A stretch of DNA of 64,000 bases from Macrolepiota albuminosa. Taxonomy: Eukaryota; Basidiomycota; Agaricomycetes; Agaricales; Agaricaceae. The notes under the pieces are model-generated. The model was not told the DNA's origin. It ran no database searches and saw only the letters and a list, made by a program, of their open reading frames with translations. Positions 9,817 to 21,430 of the stretch are shown here, piece by piece. The first letter of the stretch is position 1, and each line of letters begins with the position of its first letter. The stretch spans positions 434,001-498,000 of the forward strand of contig JAMWFC010000114.1 of NCBI GenBank assembly GCA_027475525.1. The letters run 5' to 3'. The position numbers and the translations under genes are program-made.

Positions 9817-11675
9817 TTACCTAATACTAGGTAGCCATCGCATATCGGAAATTGGATAAAAATCGTCCACTTTACAGTACCCGTGACCTTGAACTTTTCC
9901 CCAGACAGCCGAGTCGCTCGAGAACGGGAGGCGCGGGAAAGTTTCTAGGGAGGCAGGGATATCCAAAGCACTTAATGATCTTGGGTACAAAGATTCTAGC
10001 GTCCTTAGAAGATCCCGAGATGTCGCATGCTTTAAACGCTCGGTACCAGATATGGTGAAATCTGCGGGAAAAGGAATTAAAATTAAAGATAATAAAAATG
10101 TTACAAAGGAGCTTGAGCGTACCATGCACCTGGATAACATTGTCCAAGACGCATACGTCTGATAAGGAGCGTGCATTGAAACCTGGGTCAATATGCTGGT
10201 CCCCAATGACAAGAATACAAGAATGCGATGTTAAGGTTTTGGAGAGAGCAAGTGAAGAGGAAGAGTGATACTTGGTTTGAGTCATCACCTTCACAGATGA
10301 GGGTCGAACCCGATGGGCAACAGATGCGGCATACAATCTGCGAAACCAAACAAGGTCCCTGTCGAGCTACAGAGCAGTGAATGGAAGGCTACTAGAACGG
10401 AATAGAATATATACGCACATGAAATCTTGGTGTGTATTCAAACATACAGAGCAGTGAATGGAAGGCTACTAGAACGGAATAGAATATATACGCACATGAA
10501 ATCTTGGTGTGTATTCAAACATCCCATCGCCGCCAGACAATGGTATATGTACGGTGTCCCCTTCACGGAGAATCCATGGTTCTGAGAGATCAAGACGATT
10601 CGGAGCTTTGACGGTATGGCTATCCTCATCATCCTAAACCCAGAATCACAGCCAGTTGATCAACACATAGACAGTAACTCACCGTAGACTCAAGGGTCAG
10701 GTCAATGTAACCCCGATCCGTCTCAACATTTTCAAGGGGTGACATAGACAGTAACTCACCGTAGACTCAAGGGTCAGGTCAATGTAACCCCGATCCGTCT
10801 CAACATTTTCAAGGGGTGAAGCAACCGCCGTTCCCTCAGCGGAGTTGTTGGAGGAATCACTATTGTTATCTGAGTCCATCGTGGGAGGCTCGCTAGCGCT
10901 ATCAGAGTCTACATGAGCCTTACTCATGTAGTTTTGTTTCCTCTTCCTAGGTGTCAAGGGTGCCGTATTACGTCGCTTGTTTTTGGCCGCAATATGCGCT
11001 GACTTTCTCCGCTTTCCTTTCGAAGTCTTAGCGGAGCCGACAGTCACCGCCGGGTCGGAAGTAGGCAAATCGTCGTTAACTGCTGTCTCGGAGGCGTTGT
11101 CTAAAGTTAGTGAACCAATACCGGTAACTACGGGTGTCACCTGTTCTCCATCCGGTACGTCTGTCCTGGGAATAAATGCCCCAGTAGCAGGTGCCGTATT
11201 GGAATTAGTATGCTCACAGGCACCTGCAGGGGAATCCTCAATGTCACAATTCGAAATGTCGGGTGCCACGTCCATGGGGTCCGGTTTGGGGGAATCCTCA
11301 ACTTCATGATTCGAAATAACGGGTGACACGTCCATAGCGTCATCCAAGGCATAGACGGTATTCGAAGAGGAAGGGACATTGGTTAACTTGTTATAGTTTT
11401 TGGATCCCGTGGGGTCTTCCAATGCACGGTCGAGTGCGTCTGTTGATGATGCCCAAAGTTTGGTTAGTAACAAATATGGCAATCGTGTTACCGTACCAAT
11501 TGCTTGTGTTGGGTGCGCTATAAGTGATGTGAGGAGTCCCGGGCAGGTCCCAGAGAACGCGTCTGTGAAAAAGGGGGAAAAGTTGGTAAAGGGAGTCGGC
11601 AAGTGTAAAGCGCTAAGGTAAGCGCCTATGAAAGAGCGGTAAGCGAACACGGCAATGTGAGCGGCAAGAGCACGG
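9817..11675 (-). CDS. Unrecognised multi-exon gene in the inverted-repeat spacer (second of two)
   Basis: A long open exon begins near 11675 after a likely AG acceptor; no good ATG is visible, so an upstream exon probably exists. The exon is rich in S, D, T and P, with two acidic motifs (MDVSPVISNHEVEDS, MDVAPDISNCDIEDS) and a basic stretch (KGKRRKSAH, KNKRRN, PRKRKQN) that looks like a nuclear signal. It ends in DLTLEST at a GTGAGT donor. The next exon reads DDEDSHTVKAPNRLDLSEPW and EPWILREGDTVHIPLSGG. The last exons can be spliced in two ways, ending at 9817 or about 9872. Two 77-bp duplications (10369, 10665) fall in it and create false frame breaks. I do not recognise the family. It may be related to the upstream gene, which has one copy of the same acidic motif. 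Confidence 0.5.
10369..10522. repeat. Exact 77-bp tandem duplication (1)
   Basis: 10369-10445 is repeated base for base at 10446-10522. The period is exactly 77. Probably an assembly artefact (see findings). Confidence 0.95.
10665..10818. repeat. Exact 77-bp tandem duplication (2)
   Basis: 10665-10741 is repeated exactly at 10742-10818. It duplicates the end of the acidic exon and its splice donor in the gene at 9817-11675. Confidence 0.95.
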
Positions 11676-12006
11676 TATGCTTAGCGAAGTCTAAGCGTCG
11701 ATAATGCCTGCCGTAGTTGCAAGGCGCGAGTGTGTCGAGTGTTGGCGAGCGTCTGTAACTGCCGATGAGTTTGACGTTGCCGACTGTAGCGTAAATGAGC
11801 TCTTGAGCGTAAGGGAGACTGAGGAAAGGGGAGTAAACTGTGGTCTATTGTTCTGCTCTGATGATTGTGTATGTACAAGTCGGTAAGTAATATATATACT
11901 ACAAGGAGTTCACCGTCGCCAGTGACCAACCATCGCCAAAGTGCGGTAAACTGGAAAATTTTATAGGGGTAGCTCCAACGGTTTCAGATCCCTACCGTCC
12001 ATTCAA

Positions 12007-12140
12007 GAGCCTTAGCGACGCCAGGCGACAGATCACGAAGCTAAACCATTACTCCATCACCCTTCTGTCCATCAGAGTACCTAAGCGATGTCAGGCGCCA
12101 AATCGAGATGCTAAGCGGTGTCAGACGCCAAGGTCAAACA
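12007..12140. repeat. Three imperfect short direct repeats between the two spacer genes
   Basis: Units of the type CTAAGCGATGTCAGGCGCCA start near 12010, 12081 and 12110. The stretch 11690-12310 otherwise shows no convincing coding sequence and probably holds the upstream region of the gene at 9817-11675. Confidence 0.6.
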
Positions 12141-12317
12141 CCAAGCTGTCCGTCAGTTTTTGATAGATCATCAGGCTTCTCGCTAAGCGCTGTTGTCAGT
12201 GACTGATGCCATCTGTCAGTTGTCATTCTGTCTGCCGATCGGCGCTATCACTGATTGGATCTGCTTCTTGCCGTGCGCGGCCGTCAAATATTGCCAAAAA
12301 TGGTTAGTTAGCGCACG

Positions 12318-14307
12318 CTAAGGTATCCCGGACCTGTGCCGTGTTGCCGTAGCCTGCCGTTGATGCGCTGATCCTGTATGGGGTCCTATCACTGTACAAG
12401 GGGACGGGTCAAGACAGGTATCCTCAGCATCGTTATTGGAGATATCAGGTGACACGTCCATAAGGTCCCCTAAATCTGGAGAAATGGTCGAGTTGTCTGA
12501 ATTTTCAGGTCGCGTAGGTGAAGACTGCTCATTACCATGAGGCTTGTCACCGACGGTTGGATGAGGAATATCTACGTGACCTGACGGGCTTGCTGAGCAA
12601 ATAAGGGGTCCTGGTAAGTCAACCAATCCAACAGGGAACGGAGCGGGTCCAAACAATGGGCTTGCATCATCATCTTGTTCAGCTTCATCGCTCGTTGAAG
12701 TGGTCAATGCAGCAATCAAAGGAACACGCGAAGCGTCAAGCGGGGGCTTCTTAGAAGGTGAAGGGACAGATACGATTTCAATCCAAGCAGGAGCCGCTTC
12801 ATTGATTTGATCTCAAGCGGGGGCTTCTTAGAAGGTGAAGGGACAGATACGATTTCAATCCAAGCAGGAGCCGCTTCATTGATTTGATCAGTTAAGGTAT
12901 TCAAGGCAGATGACAGCTTGGTTAGCAGGTCACCACCCTGAGCTGCCGAGAACAACACTCTCCACAATGCTAGGTATTCAAGGCAGATGACAGCTTGGTT
13001 AGCAGGTCACCACCCTGAGCTGCCGAGAACAACACTCTCCACAATGCTCGATCTGCCTCGACGACGATACGTGGACGTTCCAGCCCACCAACATGCCTCC
13101 AAAGCTTGAAAAGCAATCAGAGCTGCTCAAACAAAATAAAATATATATATCAATTTACCTGTAGCAGGGAGTCTTTACCGGTTAGTGTACCATATTCGCG
13201 AGGAAGAAGTAACATTAGGGGGGATACGAGTAATGCCAGATAAAGGGAGTTGTGCATAATAGTCGAGCAACCATATGAACCGGCACCGTCGATGGCACCG
13301 CCATGCGTAGTATGGAGGTATTTCAATTGGTCTTGATCGCTAGATCTGCTTTCGCTATACACAACAAAGACAATGAGCAGCCATTATAATAAGGTTGAGA
13401 AGGGAAATACTCGTCAACGATGATATCTTCGATTGCTGTGATATTGGACGGTAGATAAAGGTTACCCTGAGGCAACTTTAATGGACATTCGAACTGATAT
13501 CAATTAAAATTACCTTTAATAGGCAACTTAGATGTAACGCCGCACTAGTAAGATTGATTATGGTGTTTTGAACACCCTTATTGCTGACCCGAGAAGTGAG
13601 TTCGGAGTACAGCTTCATGCGAGGACCCGTAAACTTGGGAGTGGGACGGTCTCTCGGTCGTTCTCCTCTAGATTCGGCATTTATCTTTTTCAGATGTTGT
13701 ACGAGGTTTTTATGGAATTTCCCGATAAGGTTTGGGAGTGAGTTTAAAGGGTTTACCGGCTAAAACACAAACTCAAACAATGAAATAGATAATAGAAGAT
13801 GAACCTACTGAACGGCTATTCTCCATCATCGGCCCCGAGGTTCGTGGAGGGCGCATCTCATCCTCACATACAAGCGTGTATATGTTGAGTACACAATATG
13901 ACATAATAACTTTGAAAAAGGCTTCGAGTGCCTTATCTTTTGGTATACAATAAACAGGGACATCATTTATAGTATCTCGAAATATACTTTGAAAAAGGCT
14001 TCGAGTGCCTTATCTTTTGGTATACAATAAACAGGGACATCATTTATAGTATCTCGAAATATGGAGAATACGTCTGAACGGCTAGCAAGAGAAATATTTT
14101 TTTCTGCCTCAGACAACACATGTGCAAGCGCCTTAAATAGGTCAGCAGAGCATGCATAAAGAATATCTAAGTAACTTGCCGCCACAGGTGTGCTGTCAAA
14201 GTGAGAAGACAGGTCATGAGTGTTAGGAATAACATCTGAATACCATGAGTGATTATAAAACTTAGAGTTGTCGAGGCAAGGGTGGTGAGATGACATTATA
14301 CCGTCCA
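12318..14307 (-). CDS. Unrecognised multi-exon gene in the inverted-repeat spacer (first of two)
   Basis: ATG at 14307 opens MDGIMSSHHPCLDNSKFYN. Further exons, joined by consistent GT/AG introns of about 20-60 nt, read DEMRPPRTSGPMMENSRS, then PVNPLNSLPNLIGKFHKNL, then FECPLKLPQGNLYLPSN, then DESRSSDQDQLKYLHTTHGG (with YGCSTIMHNSLYLALLVSPL). The last exon carries ALWRVLFSAAQGGDLLTKL and a disordered acidic tail with GDLMDVSPDISNNDAEDT. The coding strand and most exon borders look sound, but I recognise no domain. Three 77-bp duplications (12736, 12895, 13909) lie inside exons; since 77 is not a multiple of three each breaks the frame, and removing one copy restores it. Confidence 0.55.
12736..12889. 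repeat. Exact 77-bp tandem duplication (3)
   Basis: 12736-12812 is repeated exactly at 12813-12889, inside the last exon of the spacer gene at 12318-14307, shifting its frame. Confidence 0.95.
12895..13048. repeat. Exact 77-bp tandem duplication (4)
   Basis: 12895-12971 is repeated exactly at 12972-13048, only a few bases from the previous duplication. Confidence 0.95.
13909..14062. repeat. Exact 77-bp tandem duplication (5)
   Basis: 13909-13985 is repeated exactly at 13986-14062, across the end of the first exon of the spacer gene. Confidence 0.95.
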
Positions 14308-14417
14308 TGGTGACAATTGAAGAACAAGAACGGATTTGAACAATCAAACACAAATCATACAACAACAATAAACATACACATTCATTTGTCATCCGCTGCT
14401 GGAGCTACAACCGCCCG

Positions 14418-14571
14418 CGATTGGCACTTTCTGATGGAACATGTTTCTGGAACCAGCGGATTATTCTAGAATGGAGTGGAAGATTTTAGATAACCGATTG
14501 GCACTTTCTGATGGAACATGTTTCTGGAACCAGCGGATTATTCTAGAATGGAGTGGAAGATTTTAGATAAC
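14418..14571. repeat. Exact 77-bp tandem duplication (6)
   Basis: 14418-14494 is repeated exactly at 14495-14571 in non-coding sequence upstream of the spacer gene. From 14572 to 15300 I see no supported gene. Confidence 0.95.
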
Positions 14572-15330
14572 ATGACACGACAGCTCTGCGGCAATCTCCG
14601 TGTAACCGTGAGCAGTTTTGTTTGTCAGCCATGGAGTCTCAAGCATGCGTTGTTGGCATTCAAAGTGCTAGGTATGTCTCCTCCACCCGCACGATTATAT
14701 GTTCTAAGAAATTCATATAGTCCCACTGGCAGGTCATATGCAGCCAATCCCAAATGTGGGTAAAGCCAGCATATAGATGAAGGGCTCTACGTGTCCAGTA
14801 CTACGGTACAGTTCGTTCTTATTGATTCTTTCCATGTTTGATAGCATTGACGTCGTTGGATTACAGCTGAATGTAAGCTTTGAAGCTGGTGATTGAATAT
14901 CCTACGTCTCACCCATCTAAGAAAAATAAAAACTTACTCACTTCCCCTTCCTCCCACAGATGCATTCGTATTCTGCCTGCACCGCAGCGAAGCAGGCGAC
15001 ACAGCTTATCTACCCACGGCACCGTTTTATCCATTGAATTACGAGTAGAAACTCAACAGGGTCTCATCAGACCCGATTCAGACAAAAGATGAAAAGCCCC
15101 GATTCGATGTTGACAGAGGTACGAGGTTGTCCCTTCCATTTATTTAATAACTAACATATGTATATTCTTAATTATCCTACTAGATGTTGAGGGATCGGAG
15201 TCACCGTTTCTATTTCTTGCCCTCAATATTCTACTCTCCATCTCTGTTCCAGAATGCAGTAGAGAAGAAAACCATTTACACAAGTTAGTTTCTATTTAAC
15301 ATTGGCAAATTATGACGGTAAAAAGCGTAG

Positions 15331-15455
15331 GTATGGCCAAAACCATCCTCTGGGTGTTAAATCTGTGCTAGAGCTGTAGAACTGCGCATAACCCTTGGGT
15401 ATGGCCAGGACCATCCTCTTGGTGCTAAATCTGTGCTAGAGCCTGTAGAATTCAC
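15331..15455. repeat. Imperfect tandem pair, period about 68 bp
   Basis: GTATGGCCAAAACCATCCTC and GTATGGCCAGGACCATCCTC start at 15331 and 15399, each followed by a variant of TGTTAAATCTGTGCTAGAGC. Differences and indels separate it from the exact 77-bp class. Confidence 0.7.
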
Positions 15456-15676
15456 TGCTTCGCATCATCCCAGCCATACCTTCGGCGTCCAGACTGGCAC
15501 TGGTGACAACTCATCTTACTACATTATATTCTCTCAGAAGGCTCAATTCTTGTACCAACCTCTGTACACGCTCTTGGAAACAACGACCTGGAAACGACGA
15601 CCTCCTGACCCTTGACCATGACAGAAAAGATATCACAATACCCTCTATGTACACGAGTTTGAAGCACGACGATTCA

Positions 15677-15830
15677 AATGCTATTATCACGCACTCCTCG
15701 AGATTTACAGGACACTCGAAATATATCTATCATGGACAACAAACCTACCCTCTAATGCTATTATCACGCACTCCTCGAGATTTACAGGACACTCGAAATA
15801 TATCTATCATGGACAACAAACCTACCCTCT
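15677..15830. repeat. Exact 77-bp tandem duplication (7)
   Basis: 15677-15753 is repeated exactly at 15754-15830 in non-coding sequence. Confidence 0.95.
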
Positions 15831-15899
15831 CCCGTTTGCCACCTGCTGCCTGAACAACGAGAACCTTTCCCACTACTGATGCGTGGGCAGGTATTTATG

Positions 15900-16520
15900 A
15901 TGAAAGGCTGCGTCGGACTTGTTAACGGCACCTGAACTCATCATTTCGACTACAGTACACGCATTAAAGCCCAAGCCTGAAAGGCTGCGTCGGACTTGTT
16001 AACGGCACCCGAACTAATCATTTTGACTACAGTACGTGCATTAAAGCCCAAGCCCACATGTGTATGCTCCAAGGACGACGTGGGGGCTAATGACAAGCTA
16101 ACGGGAGCGACGCAGATGCCTGGGCGGGGTTTCGTTGTCAACTGTTACGTAGGACTTTTATCCGCATCCTGAACTCATGATTTCGATTTTAGGATATTAA
16201 TAACATATGCAACTCGTGTGCAGACGCTTCAAGGACGACGAGGGGGCCAGACGTAGGCTGTCTAAAAGCCAACGCGAGCAACGATGATGCGTATTAGTGG
16301 CTGTCACGCGTGATTCGGACCGTCACGGCATGCCAGATATTGCACTCACAATTTCGATTTTAGGTCATGAAGAACCTCTTCATCTCGCGTGCGGACGCTC
16401 CAAGGACGACGAGGGGGGCCAACGTTGGCTGTTCAAGAGCCAAGGCAAGCGGCGCTGATGCGTATAAGTGTTGTCATGCGTGACACAGACCGTCACATTG
16501 TGCCAGACATTGCTCAACCT
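15900..16520. repeat. Degenerate tandem repeat, three units of about 160-171 bp
   Basis: The anchor GCTCCAAGGACGACG (or GCTTCAAGGACGACG) recurs at 16066, 16226 and 16397. Each is followed by a GGGGGCCA-type stretch and then GATGCGTATTAGTG-like sequence, and preceded by a TTTCGATTTTAGG-like block in the last two units. No gene is evident. From 16520 to 17790 the sequence is AT-rich with T-runs and short repeats of GTTTCT; I see no supported gene. Confidence 0.65.
15901..16054. repeat. 77-bp tandem duplication with five mismatches (8)
   Basis: 15901-15977 and 15978-16054 have the same 77-bp length and end points but differ at five positions. It has the length of the exact class yet looks allelic, as expected if two haplotype contigs were joined. 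Confidence 0.85.
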
Positions 16521-17794
16521 TGCTCAACCTGAGATCTACACATTACACGTCATTTTCGCCTTAACACTGTCCATGAATCACTTGTCGACTTCCGATGAAT
16601 CCTCCCACGCTGTTTCCTGATCTGTCAACAACGACTCGTCAAATAAATTTGAAAAAAGTGAAGGCAAAGAGACTGGTGTGGTTCAGGGTATGAAGTACGT
16701 ACCTTCGTGCCTTTTTTTGGCTCTATATGACTAACATATGTCTAGGTCAGCGCATGCGCTCGTTATTTGAGCATTCACATGCTGCAAGGAGATTATGGGG
16801 AGGGTTAAGCTATTCAACAGTCAAGATCAGGTTCGTTGCCTGTTTTTAGCGTGTTTCGTCGTATATGACCTCTTTACAGGCCAGGAACTCGAAAACGCGT
16901 CGCACAGGGATGTACCTGTTCTTGTACGGCGGTCGTGTCGACGTCAACACGTTCTACGCATACAGGGACAACGAAGATAAATGAAGATTACAATTTTCGA
17001 ATTTCTACGTTTTTTTTTATACATTTACGGACTATTTTTTTCAATTTATGCTTATGGACAGCAATACATACACTCTATATATCGATATTCACACAAATAT
17101 GGTCTCAATTTCTCCCTATGTCGTGAGCTAGCCTGCACTATTCACTTCGGGAAATCCCTGGGGTTTCTTGAGAAAAACCTGTTAGAAACATGTTATGTAA
17201 TTTCTAAATTGTTTTTCTCAAGTATTACATAAGATCTATCTCGAAAAACAGAAAAAAAAAAGTTAAAGTTTCTCAATGATTTCACTTGAGATAAAGGAAA
17301 AAATTTTCTTTCGATTATTCCTGAGATACAGATAGATAAAATTAATCGTGTTTCTAGTGTTTTTCTCAAGAAGAAAGTGATGTTTACATTATTGTGTTTC
17401 TTTGTGAACACTTGTTGTATTTCTTTCAAGTGTTTTCAAGGGAAAATTCTTTGTTTCTCTCACAAAAAACGTGTTAGAAAAACCTTAAATGTTCCTCGGG
17501 AAACATAGATTAGATAATCTTTGAGTATTTCTGTAGAAACACAGATTAGAAACACCTATCGCATCGACGAGCGCGTCACGCATCATACGATGCACGACAC
17601 GCTTGTCAACACTGCTCATCGGGTTCTGTGATGATCATACAATGCGACGCGCTCATTAAAATTTACATTTAAATCAAAAAAAAGAACAAGTAAAACGACA
17701 TGCACTGGCACGTCACGCTAGCGCCATCACACTGGCACTGCCACGTTGCGCCTCCCATAACACCCAGCTGCGTAGACCTCGGTCTCGCCGTGCA

Positions 17795-18538
17795 TCACAG
17801 CGGCCCATCCCCTTTAATTCCTAATTGCTTACGTGTGCTCTGCAGAGTTCGGACAGGAATAGGATCATCAGGAAGCACCCCGGCAGCCACCAGCATGTTC
17901 AATGAAGAGTTGAGGTCATTCGATGCCCGTTCCCATGATAAGTGGCCAAAAACATTTCCGAGAACAGCTTTAAGGTATGCCATCTGAACAAATGACTCTT
18001 CCTGCATTGCAGGAATCACATTCTGTGGAGCCTGATTCTGTTCATGTTCTCTCCATGGATCGGGGTCAGGGTCAGGAGCTGAAAAAACAAATGTCTCAAC
18101 ATTTTGATGAGAAGGAGCGTGACTGGCTGCACGAGAAGATACACGAAGTGATGGAGCACGAGAAGATTGATGTAACGAATGGCAAGGAGAACCAGTAGAT
18201 GAAATGCAAGATAGAACATGCTGTCCTGCCCAGGATGGTAATCGAGAAAGACCTTGTGATCCTCCAAACAATGACTGACGTGAAGGCGCTTGGAAAGATA
18301 CTCGTGATAGCAGCTGTGCTATACCCGGCTGCTGAATTCCAGGACATACTCGAGAAACATGGATAGTCAAAGCAGGGATAGGCCTCACGGAAGATTGCGC
18401 TGCTGTCCTGTTTGATTCAGCAGCTATTTTAAGGTGCCTTCTTGCCTGTCTCTTTGTCTGGTATGTAAAGCCGTCTGGGTGCCTCTTGCAGGCATCACAG
18501 AAACAAGGAACCCGCAGTGCGCCATGCAATGTAGACAT
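17795..18538 (-). pseudogene. Probable truncated CACTA-type (KDZ/Plavaka-like) transposon protein, N-terminal part
   Basis: A single open frame of 247 codons starts with a Cys-rich segment (CFCDACKRHPDGFTYQTKRQ, then ARRHLK). Zn-knuckle-like openings of this type are common in agaric CACTA transposon proteins. A long S/P/R-rich region follows. The C-terminus, ending in PIPVRTLQSTRKQLGIKGDG, resembles the LRTAKxRLGL segment that precedes the Cys-rich and transposase domains in those proteins. No transposase core follows, so the copy is truncated. The assignment rests on remembered family features and is not secure; a host protein is possible. Start: ATG 18538, with no better upstream choice. 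Confidence 0.45.
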
Positions 18539-18860
18539 GGATGGATTGAATAAGGGAGAACTTGGTGAGTGTGGCTATGGGCATGAGATGGGGGAAGACA
18601 ATCAAGTTCTCGCACATATATGAGCGCGCGCGTGCAAACTGATTTTTCTCTCTAAGTACTAGTGTGATAAATTCTTGTGTCAGCAAAATCTCTCAGTAAT
18701 GTAAATTGTTGAGAGTTCTGCACGAGGAAAATCTCTGTCTAGCAGAATGTATGGAAAACGTGAGAAAAATATACATAAGCTAATGATTTTCCAGATTCCA
18801 TTATTTCACGCTTTGTGCTGTGTATCTGAGCGCAGTCATTGGCATTCTTTATAATCGACT

Positions 18861-19776
18861 GTGATTTCATCTTATTTTGATCTACTCAGGTGGAGGGAAC
18901 GAGATGCAACTAAACTTGCCCAACACCCAACAACGCCGCATCCTGCATCACCATCATCCCCAACTCAATCAGTCTCCACTTCTCTCCGTGATCTTGCATG
19001 TCCAGTGCCTTCACTTAATAATGTAGATCCAATACCATCCGATGGGCAGTCTGATCTCCCAGTTATAGCTGTACAACAAGGCCGACTTCTTGCTCCCAGT
19101 CCTGGGTCCTACATCTCTCCTACTCCCCACTGGGGCCGTTCACTGTCTACCTTGTATCAACCACGGTCCAAAACCCAGTCTCGTACCGGTCACAATCTCA
19201 CCATCACCCTTCGACGCTGAGACCATCCTCGTTAACCGCTTTTCCCCTGACAACGTCGTTCGGGACCTCAGTGAACAAATCCGTCTATTGTCGATACAGA
19301 TTGATGGTCTTCGTGCTGAGCGTGTTGCCTTTTCACACGCCATTCAGTCTCAAAGAGAAGAAGCGACTGTCACCCTAGATGTACTTCAAAGGGATGTCTC
19401 ATTCTACCCTTCCGATAAAGATGGAGACCCAACTTCTGTCGTAGATCCAAGGACTGATTCTGAACATGGAACTGCTGCAGTCCTTGAAGAACATATCAAT
19501 GAAGTTCAGTCAGGCCTTGGCAATGGTGCTGGTGCCGACGCCATTCAAAATCAAGATAGTGATGGAGACTCTACAGATGGTGGTGAACAGTCAATGGAAA
19601 TTGCTACCCCGTTAATTTCTACTTTGGTCACCTTCCCAATTTCTTCAGAGGGAGACGATGCACGCCATGTTGATGAGATGAGAGAGCCGGGCGCGGACGA
19701 AGATCAAGGCGATGGCGAAATCATAATGGTTCGACCACACCGGGGGGCCTCCGTATCCCCTCCTACGCAGCCTTGA
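18861..19776 (+). CDS. Unrecognised hypothetical gene, apparently frameshifted near 19150
   Basis: An open frame from 18861 (MISSYFDLLRWRERDATKLA) gives way near 19150-19220 to a second frame that runs to a stop at 19774-19776. The second part has a heptad-like stretch (LSEQIRLLSIQIDGLRAERV) suggesting a coiled coil, followed by an acidic, disordered tail ending in GASVSPPTQP. An intron or a frameshift could join the two. The first part survives as a remnant in arm 1 (9499-9765). No known domain is visible. Confidence 0.4.
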
Positions 19777-20017
19777 AGAACATTGCGCGATTCGCTCTTA
19801 CTCTGGGATCAAGCGCTATTAGATCTACCTGTATCAACACTTATCTTCTCTACATACAACGTTCCAAATTTTCCTTGTATGAACATTCCGGTGGTCTCCA
19901 GGACACCTTTCTCGTATTAATCATGGTCTCATCAGTGGTTGTAGCGATGTATGTTGTACAATCTGTATTTTGTTTCGTCTTTCAGGTGAATGTTCTGACT
20001 CATATCCAGGCGACCAC

Positions 20018-20506
20018 TCATATGATCGGATATCCCAGATCAACCTCATTTATGTGTGGGACCAGTAGGCCTTGCCAAAAAAAAAAGTGTGACAGTAAAT
20101 GTAAACCTTTCCGATCTGGTAATCTATTTGTTCCTACCACTCTGCATTCATCGTCTGGACACCTTTCGACAACGTTAGCTAGCGCGCATGCATTCGGAAT
20201 GTTATAGTAAATAGACAAGTAGTAAGGCTCATACCAAACCCTTTGACCACCACTTAGCTCACTTGATTCGCATTGTGAACTGGGGCATTTAAGTCCACTA
20301 ATTCCCTCGACACGATGCTTCACAATCCCACGTTCCTTCATACTTCTAGCATGCTGAGTTGTGTTGTGTACTGCATTGTTCTTTTGTGTGTGATAGCATG
20401 CGACTTCTGGACATGTGCCACATGCTCTCAGCATTATATGCCTATCAACCGAGGCTTTGGCATGTATAAGTTGCTTCGACTTGTTGCCATCCAAAATCAG
20501 ATGCAC
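20018..20506 (-). CDS. Unrecognised ORF region shared by both arms (arm 2 copy)
   Basis: The minus-strand frame of 162 codons contains KSKQLIHAKASVDRHIMLRA, CGTCPEVACYHTQKNN and YYNIPNACALANVVERCPDD. Its counterpart in arm 1 (8552-9114) shares these blocks but is frame-broken. Homologous sequence extends to about 20720. An overlapping plus-strand frame (20315-20650) is hydrophobic and also partly conserved, so the coding strand is a judgement. No family recognised. From 20720 to 21860 I see only repeat units and the gene A upstream region. Confidence 0.35.
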   Translation of the reverse strand: MHLILDGNKSKQLIHAKASVDRHIMLRACGTCPEVACYHTQKNNAVHNTTQHARSMKERGIVKHRVEGISGLKCPSSQCESSELSGGQRVWYEPYYLSIYYNIPNACALANVVERCPDDECRVVGTNRLPDRKGLHLLSHFFFWQGLLVPHINEVDLGYPII

Positions 20507-21309
20507 ATGGCCTGTCGTCAGTATACTTGGAAAGGGAAGGCTTGGATTTTCGGAAGCTGCATGATGTGCGTTTATGGAGCCAGAAAATGGGTGCTGTTGC
20601 GTATCCGTTATTTGATGACAACCATAGCTGTAAAAGCGTGTGTTTTCTAAGTTAAGAGCGCGTTTTTTCCATTCTGGGTCTGTAGAATGCTGAGAATTAG
20701 CGGGAAAATGTGCTATGTTTCTTGAGGACCCGATCCCGACGTGTAAGCCCTAACTAAAATTCTGCATGGAAGGATCTTTTTAAAATTGCATTCGGATCAT
20801 TTTGTTCTATATAATCCTAATGCCGAAGTGAACATAGAAGCCTTTGGTCGATCGTGTCTTTCGATGGCTAGTGTCGGAGTTTAAACCAATACCTCTCCCA
20901 TAATTTCTTTGTACATAAATAGAATTCTTTTTCTCATTTGGAATAAGGTATCGAACTCTTTTTCCTTCTCATTGTGTTATGATGACGTGTTGTTCGACTA
21001 CGCATCTGATCCACTCCTCCACCAAAATTCATAATCTGAAACTGCAGACTGTCATGCCGTTTCACGGGCTAGTAAAGTGACATTATGAGACTGTCCTCGC
21101 CATCCCGTTATGCGAAGTCATCAATATTATGCCGAAAGGTTGCGTACTGATTGCTCCACCGATTATTTTCCCGATGCGATGTGTGGTGGTCATTCTTACG
21201 ACTTCCCGGTCCAAGCAGTGTACAATTTTTCTATGATAATCCAAACCTGCCAGCACAACAATAGTATCTACTGCCTACTACTCGACCTTTAGTAGTGTAT
21301 GATTTGAAT

Positions 21310-21430
21310 GCGTCTATGGAAAAATCAAATTAAAGTACGTCCTTTGCAGGGGGTGACTACTCGTTACAACGTTTATGAAAAAATCGAAATTAAAGACATC
21401 CTTAGGGGTGATTACTCGTTGCACTAGTAT
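21310..21430. repeat. Two tandem units upstream of gene A copy 2
   Basis: These are the mirror image of the three-unit array at 7802-7970. In the reverse complement each unit carries GTAATCACC or GTAGTCACC and a GGACGT-TTTAATTTCGAT block. Copy number differs between the arms (two against three). Confidence 0.65.

Noticed and set aside
11137..11379. Ile/Pro-rich minus-strand ORF of 80 codons
   Set aside because: It is a shifted frame of the repeated acidic motif in the spacer gene.
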